Source: Flavobacterium lacustre (GTDB taxonomy: Bacteria; Bacteroidota; Bacteroidia; Flavobacteriales; Flavobacteriaceae). Taken from it: a DNA stretch of 64,000 nt. A program made the translations under genes and the position numbers. Position 1 is the first letter of the stretch. Every line of letters starts with the position of its first letter. Positions 7,853 to 17,496 of the stretch are shown here, piece after piece. The stretch is from contig NZ_CP114882.2 of NCBI RefSeq assembly GCF_027474525.2, forward strand, positions 1,240,001-1,304,000. Direction: 5' to 3'. Under the pieces are notes generated by a model. It searched no databases. It worked only from the letters and a program-made list of their open reading frames with translations, and was not told the DNA's origin.

Positions 7853-10800
7853 TTACATTGTTTCTTGTTCTAGTTTACTTTGTTTACGGTCTCTTAACCA
7901 ATATTTGGTTCTCTTAACCAGATAGAACATTACAGGAACCATTACTAAAGTCAGAACGGTAGCATAAGTTAATCCAAAGATAATAGTCCAAGCTAACGGC
8001 CCCCAGAACATTACGTTATCTCCTCCAATGAAAATATGTGGATTAAAGTCTGTAATCAATGAGAAGAAGTCAAAGTTTAATCCAATTGCTAATGGAATTA
8101 ATCCTAAAACTGCTGTTAGCGCTGTTAGTAATACAGGGCGTAAACGTGATTTCCCAGATTCGATAATTACTTCTTTTATTTCTTCAAGAGTTAAATCATC
8201 ATGGCTTTCTAAGTGTTTTTCAGCAACCTTTTTGTCTAATAAAAGGACAAAGAAATCCATCAATACAATTCCGTTTTTCACTACAATCCCCGCAAGAGAT
8301 ATAATTCCCATCATGGTCATTAAGATTACGAAATCCATTCCGGCGATGACATATCCGTAGAAAACACCACTAAAACTCAAAATTACCGTGAATAAAATTA
8401 CCATCGTTTTTGAAACCGAATTAAACTGTAAAACAATAATAATTGTAATTCCAGCAATGGCTAAAAACAAAGCATACAATAAGAAACTTTGGTTTTTACC
8501 TTGTTCTTCTTGAACACCTGAGAAAGAGTAACTAATGTCTTTTGGTAATTGATAGCTTTTTAAATCCGATTGGATTTGTTTAGTTATCTCATCACCATTA
8601 TACCCAGTTAATACATTTGAATAAATAGTCATTATTCGTTTGTGATTCTTTCTTTTAATCTGGTTGTAAGTTGTTGTTTTTTCTGTTTTGGATATTGCCG
8701 AAACAGGAATTTGAACAATTTGACCATTATTTTGATTTCTGAAAGTCAACGATTGATTGAAAAGAATGTTTTCGTTTTTTCGTTGATCATCCTGCATGCG
8801 CATCACAATATTATAATCATCATCCCCTTCTTTATAAGTAGAGATTTCCTGACCATAAACAGAACGACGTAAAGTAAAACCTAATTGCCCTGTTGAAACG
8901 CCCATACTTCCTGCATTAACACGGTCAACACTTACTTCTAACTCTGGACTTTGTTTATTTACATCAATGCTTAATTTTTCAATTCCAGGAATGTTTTTTG
9001 AATCAATGAATTTAATCATATCATCAGCTTGTGTAAGCATTTTATCGTAATCAGTTCCAGTTAACTGAATACTAATTGGGTAACCTGCTGGAGGACCATT
9101 AGCATCTTTTTCAACTGTAACGGTAGCTCCCGCAATTCCAGTTACTTTCCCTCGGATTTCTTCTAAAATATCAGCAGTATTTATACCTTGTCTGAATTTG
9201 AATTCAGAGAAATTAACAGTTACTTTTCCTTTATATGGCGTTTCAGAAGCAGAACCCGCATCTACATTTGGATTTCCTGCGCCAACACCTACTTGAGAAA
9301 CAATAGATTCTGCTAAGAAATTTTCATTTGTTTTAGGATCTACATATTTCTGTAAAATGGAGATAACTTGTTTTTCTACGAATAAGGTAGCTTTATTAGT
9401 TTTCTCAATTGAAGTTCCTTGTGGGTATTCAATATAAGCAATAGCTTGATTTGGAATATTGTCAGGGAAAAACAATACTTTTCTCGGGAAAATTCCCAAT
9501 AAAATAAAGGAGAAAAACAACATTCCAATAATTCCTGCTAAAGCCAACCATGCTTTTCTGCCTGTAAGTATTTTTGCCAAAAAGTTCTTGTACTTGTCTT
9601 CCATTCTTGGAAAAAAGTCATGTTGAAAATCTTGAGTCCATTGGTATAATTTAATTTTATACAACCACATTAATACCAAGGAGATTATTGCCAAATGCCC
9701 AATTGCTTTTGCAAATTTTATATCGTAAACATTTCCAACAAGAACAAAAACTACGGCTACTATTGTAAAAATAATAGAATATAATTTAGCTGATTTTTTA
9801 GAAACATTTTTGTCGTCAATAGCCATATAACCACCCGTCATTGCAGCATTTACAATCATTGCAACGAATAAAGAAGCGGATAAGGTAAACGTCAATGTGA
9901 TTGGGAAATATTTCATGAATTTACCCATTGTTCCCGGCCATAACAAGAATGGTAAAAATGCCATCAAAGTAGTTGCCGTTGATGAGATTACAGGCCAAGC
10001 GATTTCGCCAATACCAACTTTGGAAGCGGTAACTCTGTCCATTCCTTTTTTCATGTTGGCAAATACGTTATCAACTACCACGATACCGTCATCAACTAAC
10101 ATACCTAATCCCATTACTAATCCGAAAAGAACCATCGTATTTAACGTCAATCCAAAAGCTGAAAGAATACTAAATGCCATTAACATAGAAAGCGGAATTG
10201 CAGCTCCTACAAATAAAGAGTTACGTAAACCCATTGTAAACATTAATACAATCATTACCAATACAATACCAAAGATAATGTGGTTTGATAATTCACTTAC
10301 TTGGTGTTCAACTCTTGAGGATTGATCGTTAGAAAGTGTTAGTTTTAAGTTAGAAGGTAAATAAGATTTTTTAGCGTCTTCTAATTTTTCTTTTACTTGC
10401 TCAATAGCAGAAATCATGTTTTGATTAGAACGTTTTTTCACGTTTAGCATCACAACTTCATTTCCTTTTTCGCGAGCATAAGTTGTTTTTTCTTTCTCCT
10501 TAAACGAAATTTTAGCAATGTCTTTTAAGTAAACTGCTCCACCAAAAGATTTTACAATGATGTTCTCTAATTCTTTCGGGTCTTTAATTTCACCGATGAT
10601 TCTAATGTTGTTCCTGGAACCTTGAGAAACTAGATTTCCTCCAGAAAGGGTCATATTTTCGTTTTTGACAGCCATTTGAATTTCATCAAAAGTCACTTGT
10701 GCTGCTGTCATTTTGAAGATGTCAACTGCAATTTCAACTTCTTTATCATCTACTCCAAGAATGTCAACTTTCTTAACCTCTGTAATTTCTTCAATATCAT

Positions 10801-11323
10801 CTTGAAGTAATTCGCCATACTTTTTAAGCTGTTGCGTAGTGTAATTCCCTTGTAAGTTGATATTCAAAATTGGCACTTCTTCCGAAATGTTTAATTCGAA
10901 TACATTTGGTTCTACCTTACTTCCGTTGTCCATATTTGGCCAATCTGTATCCGCTTTGGCATTGTCAACTTTATCTTTAATTCTAGTTTTAGCTTCTTCG
11001 ATAGAAACATCATCTGAAAACTCAGCGATAATCATTCCATAATCTTGAAATGAACTTGAAGTTACTTTGTCAACTCCACTGATGTTTTTGATTTCTTTTT
11101 CTAAAGGTTTGATGACTAATTTTTCTACATCTTCGGCTGAATTTCCTGGGAAAACAGATGAAATGTAAACTTTGTTTTCGATGATTTCTGGAAAATCTTC
11201 ACGCGGCATTGTTACATAAGCGATAACACCTGTAATAACAATTAATAAGGTCAAGATGTAAACGGTAACTCGGTTATCAACAGCCCAGCTGGATATTCCG
11301 AATTCTTTATTTTGGTGACTCAT
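7853..11323 (-). CDS. RND efflux pump, inner-membrane permease (AcrB/HAE1-like)
   Basis: 1156-residue proton-driven transporter of the resistance-nodulation-division superfamily, the energised part of a tripartite pump from inner membrane or periplasm to the outside. One TM helix near residues 15-40 precedes a large periplasmic domain. A block of helices follows (about 345-545) with GLVMGLGMLVDDGIVVVDNV, the TM4 Asp pair needed for proton relay. A second periplasmic domain and a second helical block (about 895-1145) with GIVVKNGIVLMDF complete the duplicated architecture. It is the last gene of the tetR-tolC-MFP-pump operon, 30 bases after the fusion protein. Substrates cannot be read from sequence. 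Confidence 0.95.
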   Translation of the reverse strand: MSHQNKEFGISSWAVDNRVTVYILTLLIVITGVIAYVTMPREDFPEIIENKVYISSVFPGNSAEDVEKLVIKPLEKEIKNISGVDKVTSSSFQDYGMIIAEFSDDVSIEEAKTRIKDKVDNAKADTDWPNMDNGSKVEPNVFELNISEEVPILNINLQGNYTTQQLKKYGELLQDDIEEITEVKKVDILGVDDKEVEIAVDIFKMTAAQVTFDEIQMAVKNENMTLSGGNLVSQGSRNNIRIIGEIKDPKELENIIVKSFGGAVYLKDIAKISFKEKEKTTYAREKGNEVVMLNVKKRSNQNMISAIEQVKEKLEDAKKSYLPSNLKLTLSNDQSSRVEHQVSELSNHIIFGIVLVMIVLMFTMGLRNSLFVGAAIPLSMLMAFSILSAFGLTLNTMVLFGLVMGLGMLVDDGIVVVDNVFANMKKGMDRVTASKVGIGEIAWPVISSTATTLMAFLPFLLWPGTMGKFMKYFPITLTFTLSASLFVAMIVNAAMTGGYMAIDDKNVSKKSAKLYSIIFTIVAVVFVLVGNVYDIKFAKAIGHLAIISLVLMWLYKIKLYQWTQDFQHDFFPRMEDKYKNFLAKILTGRKAWLALAGIIGMLFFSFILLGIFPRKVLFFPDNIPNQAIAYIEYPQGTSIEKTNKATLFVEKQVISILQKYVDPKTNENFLAESIVSQVGVGAGNPNVDAGSASETPYKGKVTVNFSEFKFRQGINTADILEEIRGKVTGIAGATVTVEKDANGPPAGYPISIQLTGTDYDKMLTQADDMIKFIDSKNIPGIEKLSIDVNKQSPELEVSVDRVNAGSMGVSTGQLGFTLRRSVYGQEISTYKEGDDDYNIVMRMQDDQRKNENILFNQSLTFRNQNNGQIVQIPVSAISKTEKTTTYNQIKRKNHKRIMTIYSNVLTGYNGDEITKQIQSDLKSYQLPKDISYSFSGVQEEQGKNQSFLLYALFLAIAGITIIIVLQFNSVSKTMVILFTVILSFSGVFYGYVIAGMDFVILMTMMGIISLAGIVVKNGIVLMDFFVLLLDKKVAEKHLESHDDLTLEEIKEVIIESGKSRLRPVLLTALTAVLGLIPLAIGLNFDFFSLITDFNPHIFIGGDNVMFWGPLAWTIIFGLTYATVLTLVMVPVMFYLVKRTKYWLRDRKQSKLEQETM

Positions 11324-11353
11324 ATATTTTATTTTATTGAGGTTGTGTCCTAA

Positions 11354-12496
11354 TTAGAAATTTAATTTCATTCCGTCTGAAATAGTGTTTACACCTTCCG
11401 TAACTACGATATCATTTGCAGATAATCCGCTTAAAATTTCAGTTGCGTTATTAGAAGATTGTCCTACAGTAACGATAACTTTTTTAGCAACTCCCGAAGT
11501 AGCGGTAGCGTTTGTAACGATGTAGACAAAGTTGTTTTTCTCGCCATCTTCTTGAACTACATTTGTAGGAACTACAATTGCGTTTTTAGAAGTATAATCT
11601 ACAATTTTAAGTTTTGCTACTTGGTTTGGTCTTAACAAGTTTTCTTTGTTAGGTACTGAAACTTCAATGCTGAACGTTCTGTTGTTTGGATTGATGTTAT
11701 TAGCTACTTGTCTAATTCTACCAGTGTAGGTTTTGTTTAATGAAGTTAAATACACATCAACATTTGTTCCTGTATTTAGTTTTCCAATGTAGGTTTCTGG
11801 TACTGATGTTGAAACATACATATTATTTAGATTTACAATTCGCATTAATCCTTGACCAGGTCCAACTACTTGTCCTCTTTCGATTAAAGTTTCGTCAATT
11901 ACACCTGAAAAAGGAGCTATTACTCTAGTTTTTGCTAATTGAGCATTAATTTGAGAAACTGCTTTTTGTTGGCTTATCATATTTGTTTGTGCTTGAAGAT
12001 ATTGAATTTCTGAACCAATTTTTTGATCCCACAAACGTTTTTGTCTTTCAAATGTAGTTTTTGCTAATGCTAATTGTGATTGAACTTGTGCTAATTGTTG
12101 GCTCAAACCACCATCATCAATTATTCCTAATACCTGACCCTTGCTAACTCTTTGTCCAGCAGTTACATTTAATGAAGTTAGTATTCCTGAGAATTGAGGA
12201 TAAATAATAAGATTCTCTTTTGTTTGTACATTTCCTTGAACTTCAAGATAGTGACTAAAAACAGTGTCTTTTACAGTAACTACAGAAACTAAAGCTTCTT
12301 CAACTTTAGCTGTTTCTAAAGTTGCTAAAGCTGCATCAATTTGTGTTATTTGAGCTTGAAGTTCCGCTCTTTTTGCTTTGATTGAAGTAAGATTTTTTGA
12401 AGCTAATAAAGTTTCAATATTAGTATTAGTTTCTTTATCTGAACACGAGATTAAGAAAACAGATAGTGCGGTGAATAATAGTATTTTTTTGGTCAT
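11354..12496 (-). CDS. RND efflux periplasmic adaptor (membrane fusion protein)
   Basis: Adaptor that joins the inner-membrane pump to the outer-membrane channel. With the ATG at 12496 the protein is 380 residues and starts MTKKILLFTALSVFLISCSD, a lipoprotein signal with lipobox LISC. It then has a coiled-coil hairpin split around a lipoyl/barrel-sandwich domain (VTAGQRVSKGQVLGIID and ARVIAPFSGVID-type segments) and beta-barrel and membrane-proximal domains. An upstream in-frame ATG at 12562 overlaps the tolC stop by one base and would add 22 residues before the signal sequence. That overlap suggests coupling, but the longer product would place the lipobox unusually far in. I prefer 12496. 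Confidence 0.92.
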   Translation of the reverse strand: MTKKILLFTALSVFLISCSDKETNTNIETLLASKNLTSIKAKRAELQAQITQIDAALATLETAKVEEALVSVVTVKDTVFSHYLEVQGNVQTKENLIIYPQFSGILTSLNVTAGQRVSKGQVLGIIDDGGLSQQLAQVQSQLALAKTTFERQKRLWDQKIGSEIQYLQAQTNMISQQKAVSQINAQLAKTRVIAPFSGVIDETLIERGQVVGPGQGLMRIVNLNNMYVSTSVPETYIGKLNTGTNVDVYLTSLNKTYTGRIRQVANNINPNNRTFSIEVSVPNKENLLRPNQVAKLKIVDYTSKNAIVVPTNVVQEDGEKNNFVYIVTNATATSGVAKKVIVTVGQSSNNATEILSGLSANDIVVTEGVNTISDGMKLNF

Positions 12497-12561
12497 ATTT
12501 ATAGTATTGATTTTTTGGAATTTTTGCGTTGATTTCATAAGTATATCTTTTATGTTGCTCA

Positions 12562-13929
12562 TTATATTTTGTTTATTACTTTTTCTAAGCTGGCTTTTTT
12601 ATTGATAATTTCAACCATCGTTTGTAAGTATTTTTGTTGTGCGGCATACAGTTGACGTTGCGCATCATTGAAATCAAAACTAGAAGATAATCCTTCTGTA
12701 AATTTTATTTGCTGTTTTTTCTCAATGCGTTCAGCTAGGTTCAAATTAGTTTTTGCTGTTTCGTACTCTTCAATGCTGAATTCATATTCACTTTTTGCAT
12801 TGGCATACTGCAATTTCAATCTTTGCTCTGTTTCTGTTAATTGTGTTTTTGCTTTTTCTAAAGCTATTTTAGCTTGTTGTGTTCTGGCAGTTCTAGCTAA
12901 ACTGCTGAATATTGGAACGTTTAAGCTTATTCCAAGATTAGAATAGTTAAGCCATTTTTGGTTTTGAGTAAAAAACTGGAATTGATTTCCGAATGCATTG
13001 TATCCAAAATTTACATTAGCCGATAATGTAGGTAGCGCTTTGCTTTTTTCTAATTTCAGTTCTAACTCTTTTTGTTGTTGAAAGTTTTGAGCCATTTGGT
13101 AATTAATGTTATTTCCAACAATAAAGCCAGTTTGTGAAAAAGCCATATCTAGATTACTAATAGTCAAATTGTCTAACTTATCTGTTAGTTTTAAATCAGC
13201 GTCAATATCAATCCCTAAAGCTATTTTTAGCATTTTATACGAAACGTCTAACAATCTTTTGTTATAGTTTATATTGCTGTTAATTGAAGTAAGAGTGATT
13301 TGAAGTTGTTCTACATTCTCTTCTTCAATTAATCCATTTTTAAATGTTTCTTTAGTATCAAACAGTGTTTTTTCTAAAGTTGCCTTATTTTTCTCAAGAA
13401 TAATAATTCCTTCTTCGGCTAATAAAACATTTCCATAGGCATTGATAATCATTTCTTTAGTGTCAATGTCTGTTTTTAGTTTCGCATTTTCGTAATATTT
13501 TAAATACGTTTTTGAAGCTTGTAAAGCAACAATATAAGAACCGTCAAATAACAATTGACTCAAGGTTGCTCTAGCGGTCATATTGTGTCTAGTTCCAAAA
13601 GCTACTTCCAAAAATTCTCCTTTGTTCCCTCCAAAAAATTCGGCTGGAATTAAGGATTTTTGCAGTTCAATATTGTTTTGATAATCTAAACTACTGTTTA
13701 TCTGTGGTAATCCCATCGCAGTAGTTTCCCATTTTTTCTTTTTGGCAGATTCTATATCACGACCCGCATTAATAGTACTGTAGTTATTAATCAAAGCGTG
13801 TGTTATAGCTTGTTCTAAACTAAAACTATAGGTTTTTGTTGTTTGATTCTCTACATTAGTGTTATTCGATTCTTGTGATTTTGCTGTTATTACAAAAGCT
13901 AAGAAGGTGATTAATAGTATTTTTTTCAT
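12562..13929 (-). CDS. TolC-family outer-membrane efflux protein
   Basis: 455-residue outer-membrane channel component of the tripartite pump. A signal peptide (residues 1-18, ending TAKS) precedes two internal repeats of the OEP family made of long amphipathic helices with heptad-like patterns (about 140-250 and 345-440). Short barrel strands lie between them. It lies 10 bases after the TetR gene, and its stop codon overlaps an in-frame ATG of the adaptor gene by one base. It pairs functionally with the adaptor and RND pump downstream. Confidence 0.94.
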   Translation of the reverse strand: MKKILLITFLAFVITAKSQESNNTNVENQTTKTYSFSLEQAITHALINNYSTINAGRDIESAKKKKWETTAMGLPQINSSLDYQNNIELQKSLIPAEFFGGNKGEFLEVAFGTRHNMTARATLSQLLFDGSYIVALQASKTYLKYYENAKLKTDIDTKEMIINAYGNVLLAEEGIIILEKNKATLEKTLFDTKETFKNGLIEEENVEQLQITLTSINSNINYNKRLLDVSYKMLKIALGIDIDADLKLTDKLDNLTISNLDMAFSQTGFIVGNNINYQMAQNFQQQKELELKLEKSKALPTLSANVNFGYNAFGNQFQFFTQNQKWLNYSNLGISLNVPIFSSLARTARTQQAKIALEKAKTQLTETEQRLKLQYANAKSEYEFSIEEYETAKTNLNLAERIEKKQQIKFTEGLSSSFDFNDAQRQLYAAQQKYLQTMVEIINKKASLEKVINKI

Positions 13930-13939
13930 TGATCAATGT

Positions 13940-14536
13940 TTATATATTAAAGTGTTGTATTTGTTTTTCTAATTCGACAACTCCGTTTGGCGTTGCCATT
14001 GCTCTGGTATGGTATTCTAATGCTTCAAATTCCAGTCTGTTTGCTTCTTTTTCGGAGCTCGTGTTGCCATTTATACTAAAAATTAGGGTGTAGTAAAACT
14101 GAACATAAGTATCAACATCAAGGTCTTTTCGATATAATTCTTGTTGAATCCCTTTCTCAATATTTTTTTTGAAAACGGTATTGCATTCGTTAACTTCTCT
14201 TGACATTACGGTATCGTAAATTTCAGGATAATGTTTTTTTAATTGATAAACAGGAGATGTATCTCCAGATTTGAACATTTCTTTAAACATTTTTCTGATT
14301 TCAAAATTTTCTTCAATTGCATTATGATTTCTCGCTACAATTGTATCAATACTTTGATGTACCGCTTTGTGTACCGCTTCGGTGCTTTCGGCTATCAGTA
14401 TTTCTTTATTACAGAAATACTTGTAAATTGTTTTTTTAGAAATGCACATTTCACACGCAATGTCGTCCATGGTAACGCTCTTAAAACCTAGTTTTAAGAA
14501 AAGGTCGGTTGCTTTTGATATGATTTTATTTTTCAT
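13940..14536 (-). CDS. TetR/AcrR-family transcriptional regulator
   Basis: 198-residue regulator with the N-terminal TetR helix-turn-helix (about residues 5-50; VTMDDIACEMCISKKTIYKY). The variable all-helical C-terminal ligand-binding domain contains Cys and His residues. It is the first gene of the efflux operon and probably represses its own promoter, with a pump substrate as inducer. The intergenic region upstream (14537-14631) has no clear long palindrome that I could call an operator. The ligand is unknown. Confidence 0.93.
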   Translation of the reverse strand: MKNKIISKATDLFLKLGFKSVTMDDIACEMCISKKTIYKYFCNKEILIAESTEAVHKAVHQSIDTIVARNHNAIEENFEIRKMFKEMFKSGDTSPVYQLKKHYPEIYDTVMSREVNECNTVFKKNIEKGIQQELYRKDLDVDTYVQFYYTLIFSINGNTSSEKEANRLEFEALEYHTRAMATPNGVVELEKQIQHFNI

Positions 14537-14631
14537 TTTATTTTTTTCCTTAATGTGTTTCGATTTTTAATAAACTTCGTTACAAATACAAAGGGTTTGG
14601 TGTCAAAATAGATTTTTTCTTTTTTTAATGA

Positions 14632-15153
14632 TTAAGCAGTAAATTCTAAATTCGCAATAAGCTTTATGTCTTGTCCGCCAGCTATTCCTCCGGATTGAGT
14701 AAAAGAATTGGATGAAAGTCCAAAATCTTTGCGATTGATGTCTCCAGTTATTTCAAAAGCCGCTTTTCGGTCTCCGTTATACGCATTGAAACCAATGAAT
14801 TCAGCGTCAAGTTCTACTACTTTTGTTATGTTTTTGATGGTTAAATTTCCTTTTAAAAAATTGATATTCTTATTTACTTTTTGGAACGACGTTGATTTAA
14901 AACTGATAATTGGATATTCGTTGATGTCTAAAAAATCATTTAATCTTAAATGCGTATCTATATGTTCCAGTTTTGTTTCCTTATTATTTACATTTAATGA
15001 AAATTCTATTGATGCATCTTCAATTTCATTGTTCCTAATATCTACATGTCCCTTAAATTTATTAATTGTTCCGGCTAAGTAGGCGATTATTGAATGTCTC
15101 ATTTTAATCAAAACATCCGATTGGCTTGAATCAATTTTCCATGTAGTTTTCAT
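14632..15153 (-). CDS. YceI-family protein
   Basis: 173 residues from the ATG at 15153 (MKTTWKIDSSQSDVLIKMRH). The fold is a lipocalin-like beta-barrel that in homologues binds isoprenoid quinone-like lipids. Diagnostic segments are WKIDSSQSDV at the start, LKGNLTIKNITKVVELDAEF in the middle and the final NRKDFGLSSNS with GQDIKLIANLEF. No signal peptide is visible, so it is probably cytoplasmic. A longer in-frame start exists at 15282, but a well-formed promoter lies inside that extension, so the shorter start is chosen. It lies next to a polyprenyl synthetase gene, on the opposite strand. Confidence 0.88.
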   Translation of the reverse strand: MKTTWKIDSSQSDVLIKMRHSIIAYLAGTINKFKGHVDIRNNEIEDASIEFSLNVNNKETKLEHIDTHLRLNDFLDINEYPIISFKSTSFQKVNKNINFLKGNLTIKNITKVVELDAEFIGFNAYNGDRKAAFEITGDINRKDFGLSSNSFTQSGGIAGGQDIKLIANLEFTA

Positions 15154-15229
15154 AATAATTAGGGCTTTGTTTGGGTTCTGGGTTCTTTTTTGAAAGAAAA
15201 GAGACCGTTTTGATTCTTTTAATTCGGTG

Positions 15230-15259
15230 CAAATATAAATAGGAAACTTTGAATACCAA
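15230..15259 (-). promoter_or_regulatory. Predicted promoter of the yceI-like gene
   Basis: On the minus strand TTG (15259-15257), a 19-base spacer and TATATTTG (15237-15230) match the Bacteroidota consensus fully. It lies 77 bases before the chosen ATG and within the longer alternative frame, which decides the start. Confidence 0.7.
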
Positions 15260-15354
15260 AATAGTTTCCAATGTTTTTTCAATTATTTCATGTTGGCATG
15301 ACACTAACTTTAAATTAGAGCTATTTTTAAAACTTATAATTCATAATGGAATCG

Positions 15355-15362
15355 TATATTTG
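15355..15362 (+). promoter_or_regulatory. Candidate -7 element of the polyprenyl synthetase gene
   Basis: TATATTTG fits TAnnTTTG, 27 bases before the ATG at 15390. It lies inside a longer in-frame extension (from 15249), which supports the shorter start. A -33 TTG is not evident. Confidence 0.45.
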
Positions 15363-15389
15363 GCCTTTTCCAAATTTGAATTCTATTTT

Positions 15390-16364
15390 ATGCATTCTAT
15401 TTACCAGTATCAGCAATTTATTTCGGATTATTTACAATCGCAATACACCATCAAGGAGCCTAAGAACTTGTATGAACCCATACATTATATTTTAGACCTT
15501 GGAGGCAAAAGAATGCGTCCTGTTCTGACTTTAATGAGTGCGGAAGTTTTTGATGCCGATTATAAAAAGGCTTTGCCGGCTGCTTTGGCGGTAGAAGTTT
15601 TTCATAATTTTTCGTTGGTTCATGATGATATTATGGATGCTGCGCCTTTGCGAAGAGGTAACGAAACTGTTCATGAAAAATGGAATATCAATACTGCTAT
15701 TCTTTCGGGAGATGCGATGTTGATTTTGGCGTATCAATATTTTGAGCAATACGAACCGACAGTTTTCAGGGATTTGGCAAAATTATTTGGTAAAACAGCA
15801 TTAGAAGTTTGTGAAGGACAACAATGGGATGTAGATTTTGAAACCCGAAAAGACGTTACCATTCCGGAATATCTCAAAATGATCGAATATAAAACCGCTG
15901 TTCTAGTTGCTGCGGCAATGAAAATGGGCGCAATTGTAGCAGAAACATCATGTGAAAATGCCAATTTAATTTATGATTTCGGATTGAATTTAGGATTAGC
16001 ATTTCAGTTGCAAGATGATTATTTAGATGCTTTTGGAGATCCTGAAACCTTTGGAAAACAAGTTGGAGGAGATATTATTGAAAACAAAAAAACCTATTTA
16101 TACCTTAAAGCTGTTGAGTTTGCCAGCCCGCAAGAAAGAGAAAAATTATTGTATTTATTCTCTAATCATCCGGACGACAGCACCAATAAAATACAAGAAG
16201 TTAAGGAGATTTTCAATGCAACCGGAGCTTCAAAAGCTACACAGCAAGCGATTCAGGATTACACTTTGAAAGCATTTGAAACCTTACAGAAAATCAATAT
16301 TGATAACGAGAAAAAAGACAAATTACAGTCTTTTGGCGAGAACTTGATGGGAAGAAAAGTCTAG
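15390..16364 (+). CDS. Polyprenyl diphosphate synthase (trans-isoprenyl synthetase)
   Basis: 324-residue enzyme that condenses isopentenyl diphosphate onto an allylic diphosphate. Both aspartate-rich motifs are present: DDIMD at 79-83, followed by RRG, and DDYLD at 209-213. GGKRMRP (38-44) binds diphosphate. The residue five before the first motif is Phe74, a feature that in characterised enzymes limits the chain to about C20. The product may therefore be geranylgeranyl diphosphate, but this is an inference. The start at 15390 was chosen because a promoter-like element lies in the upstream extension. It is followed at 4 bases by a membrane-protein gene. Confidence 0.93.
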   Translation: MHSIYQYQQFISDYLQSQYTIKEPKNLYEPIHYILDLGGKRMRPVLTLMSAEVFDADYKKALPAALAVEVFHNFSLVHDDIMDAAPLRRGNETVHEKWNINTAILSGDAMLILAYQYFEQYEPTVFRDLAKLFGKTALEVCEGQQWDVDFETRKDVTIPEYLKMIEYKTAVLVAAAMKMGAIVAETSCENANLIYDFGLNLGLAFQLQDDYLDAFGDPETFGKQVGGDIIENKKTYLYLKAVEFASPQEREKLLYLFSNHPDDSTNKIQEVKEIFNATGASKATQQAIQDYTLKAFETLQKINIDNEKKDKLQSFGENLMGRKV

Positions 16365-16368
16365 TCCC

Positions 16369-17133
16369 ATGTTAGTTTTTAATAAGCCGGATTCTTTTGG
16401 GTATTCCATAAACAACTACTTTTTTACTGGCGAAAATCAGCCTGCGCAAAAGCGGATGTTTTATGCGCTGTTCTTTACTATTTTTACTATTATTGCGCTT
16501 GGAATTGATTCTGTTTTTTTTACAAAACACTATTTTGATGCCAGACAAATAACTAATCTTTTGGCGATAGTTTATTTCTCACTCTTTTTCTTTGCTTCGA
16601 ATTCGCATCTGAGGAAATTGATGTTTGTCATGGTTTTCCTTTCGTATATCGGAGAATTGATTTTTTGCAAATGGTTAGCAATGTATGCGTATCGCTCGAA
16701 TGATATTCCGTTATATGTGCCTTTTGGCCATGCAATTGTATACGCTTCGGGCTATGTTTTTTCTGAAAGTTCTTGGGCGATTAAAAATGAAAAAGGTTTA
16801 AGGACGTTTTTTGCAGTTTTTTTTATAGCCCTTTTTTTGTCCGTTGGTGTATTTCTCAAAGATATTTTTTCGATGCTGTTTGGCGTTTTGTTTTTTTTAC
16901 TTTTAAAAAGAAAACGTTGGCAAAACTTGTATTATTTCATTGCACTATGTGTTATTTTTATAGAATTAGTGGGCACTTTTTTTGGGTGCTGGAAATGGGT
17001 TCCTAAGATATTTGGCACAATTTCTGCGGTAAATCCGCCAATGGGAGCCGTGTTTTTCTATGCAGGAGGTGATGTCCTTTTGGCTAAAATAGTTGCTGTT
17101 TGGGAAAATAAAAAATTAAAAACGATACTGTAA
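16369..17133 (+). CDS. Multi-spanning membrane protein of unknown function
   Basis: 254 residues, not recognised. Hydrophobicity suggests seven or so membrane segments (roughly 30-50, 60-75, 80-97, 112-130, 145-180, 185-205, 218-240). Noticeable conserved-looking stretches are IPLYVPFGHAIVYASGY, with a membrane-embedded His, and ELVGTFFGCWKWVP followed by NPPMGAVFFYAGGD near the C terminus. Small and aromatic residues in such motifs could suggest an enzyme acting on lipid. It is 4 bases after the polyprenyl synthetase and 3 bases before the next gene, so a role connected with isoprenoids is possible but unproven. Confidence 0.7.
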   Translation: MLVFNKPDSFGYSINNYFFTGENQPAQKRMFYALFFTIFTIIALGIDSVFFTKHYFDARQITNLLAIVYFSLFFFASNSHLRKLMFVMVFLSYIGELIFCKWLAMYAYRSNDIPLYVPFGHAIVYASGYVFSESSWAIKNEKGLRTFFAVFFIALFLSVGVFLKDIFSMLFGVLFFLLLKRKRWQNLYYFIALCVIFIELVGTFFGCWKWVPKIFGTISAVNPPMGAVFFYAGGDVLLAKIVAVWENKKLKTIL

Positions 17134-17136
17134 TTT

Positions 17137-17493
17137 ATGAATTTTATCACGCCAAAATCGACAGACTTATTGCTTTCTGAAGCCGAAACGGAAAATTTAT
17201 ACCTTAAATTAATTGAACAAATTAATAAGGATTTTAATTTGGCAAACGAAGGAATTGATCTTCCTTTAAGTCTTTTGCCCAATGAAATTAAGTTGCAACT
17301 GCATGAAAAAATATACAGGCTGATTCAATATAAATTTGCCGAATACCTCAATTTGCTTTACATTATTGATGTTTCCGAAGAGGAAATAAAAAAGCTGGAC
17401 GGTTCAGATCTGGTAATTTTAGCTGAACAAGTCGTTTTTTTGATTCTAAAAAGAGAATGGCAAAAGGTTTGGTTTCGCAATAAATACAAATAA
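17137..17493 (+). CDS. Hypothetical protein, helical
   Basis: 118-residue soluble protein, not recognised. It is predicted to be mostly alpha-helical, with acidic and leucine-rich stretches (LLLSEAETENLYLKLIEQIN; EEEIKKLDGSDLVILAEQVV) and a basic C terminus (KREWQKVWFRNKYK). No signal or membrane segment. It is third in a tight operon after the polyprenyl synthetase and membrane protein (3-base gap). Its stop is only 3 bases from the stop of the convergent barrel gene, so the transcripts must overlap. Confidence 0.65.
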   Translation: MNFITPKSTDLLLSEAETENLYLKLIEQINKDFNLANEGIDLPLSLLPNEIKLQLHEKIYRLIQYKFAEYLNLLYIIDVSEEEIKKLDGSDLVILAEQVVFLILKREWQKVWFRNKYK

Positions 17494-17496
17494 AAT

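Noticed and set aside
15154..15282. N-terminal extension of the YceI-like protein
   Set aside because: It contains the best promoter match of this gene and has no similarity to the YceI fold.
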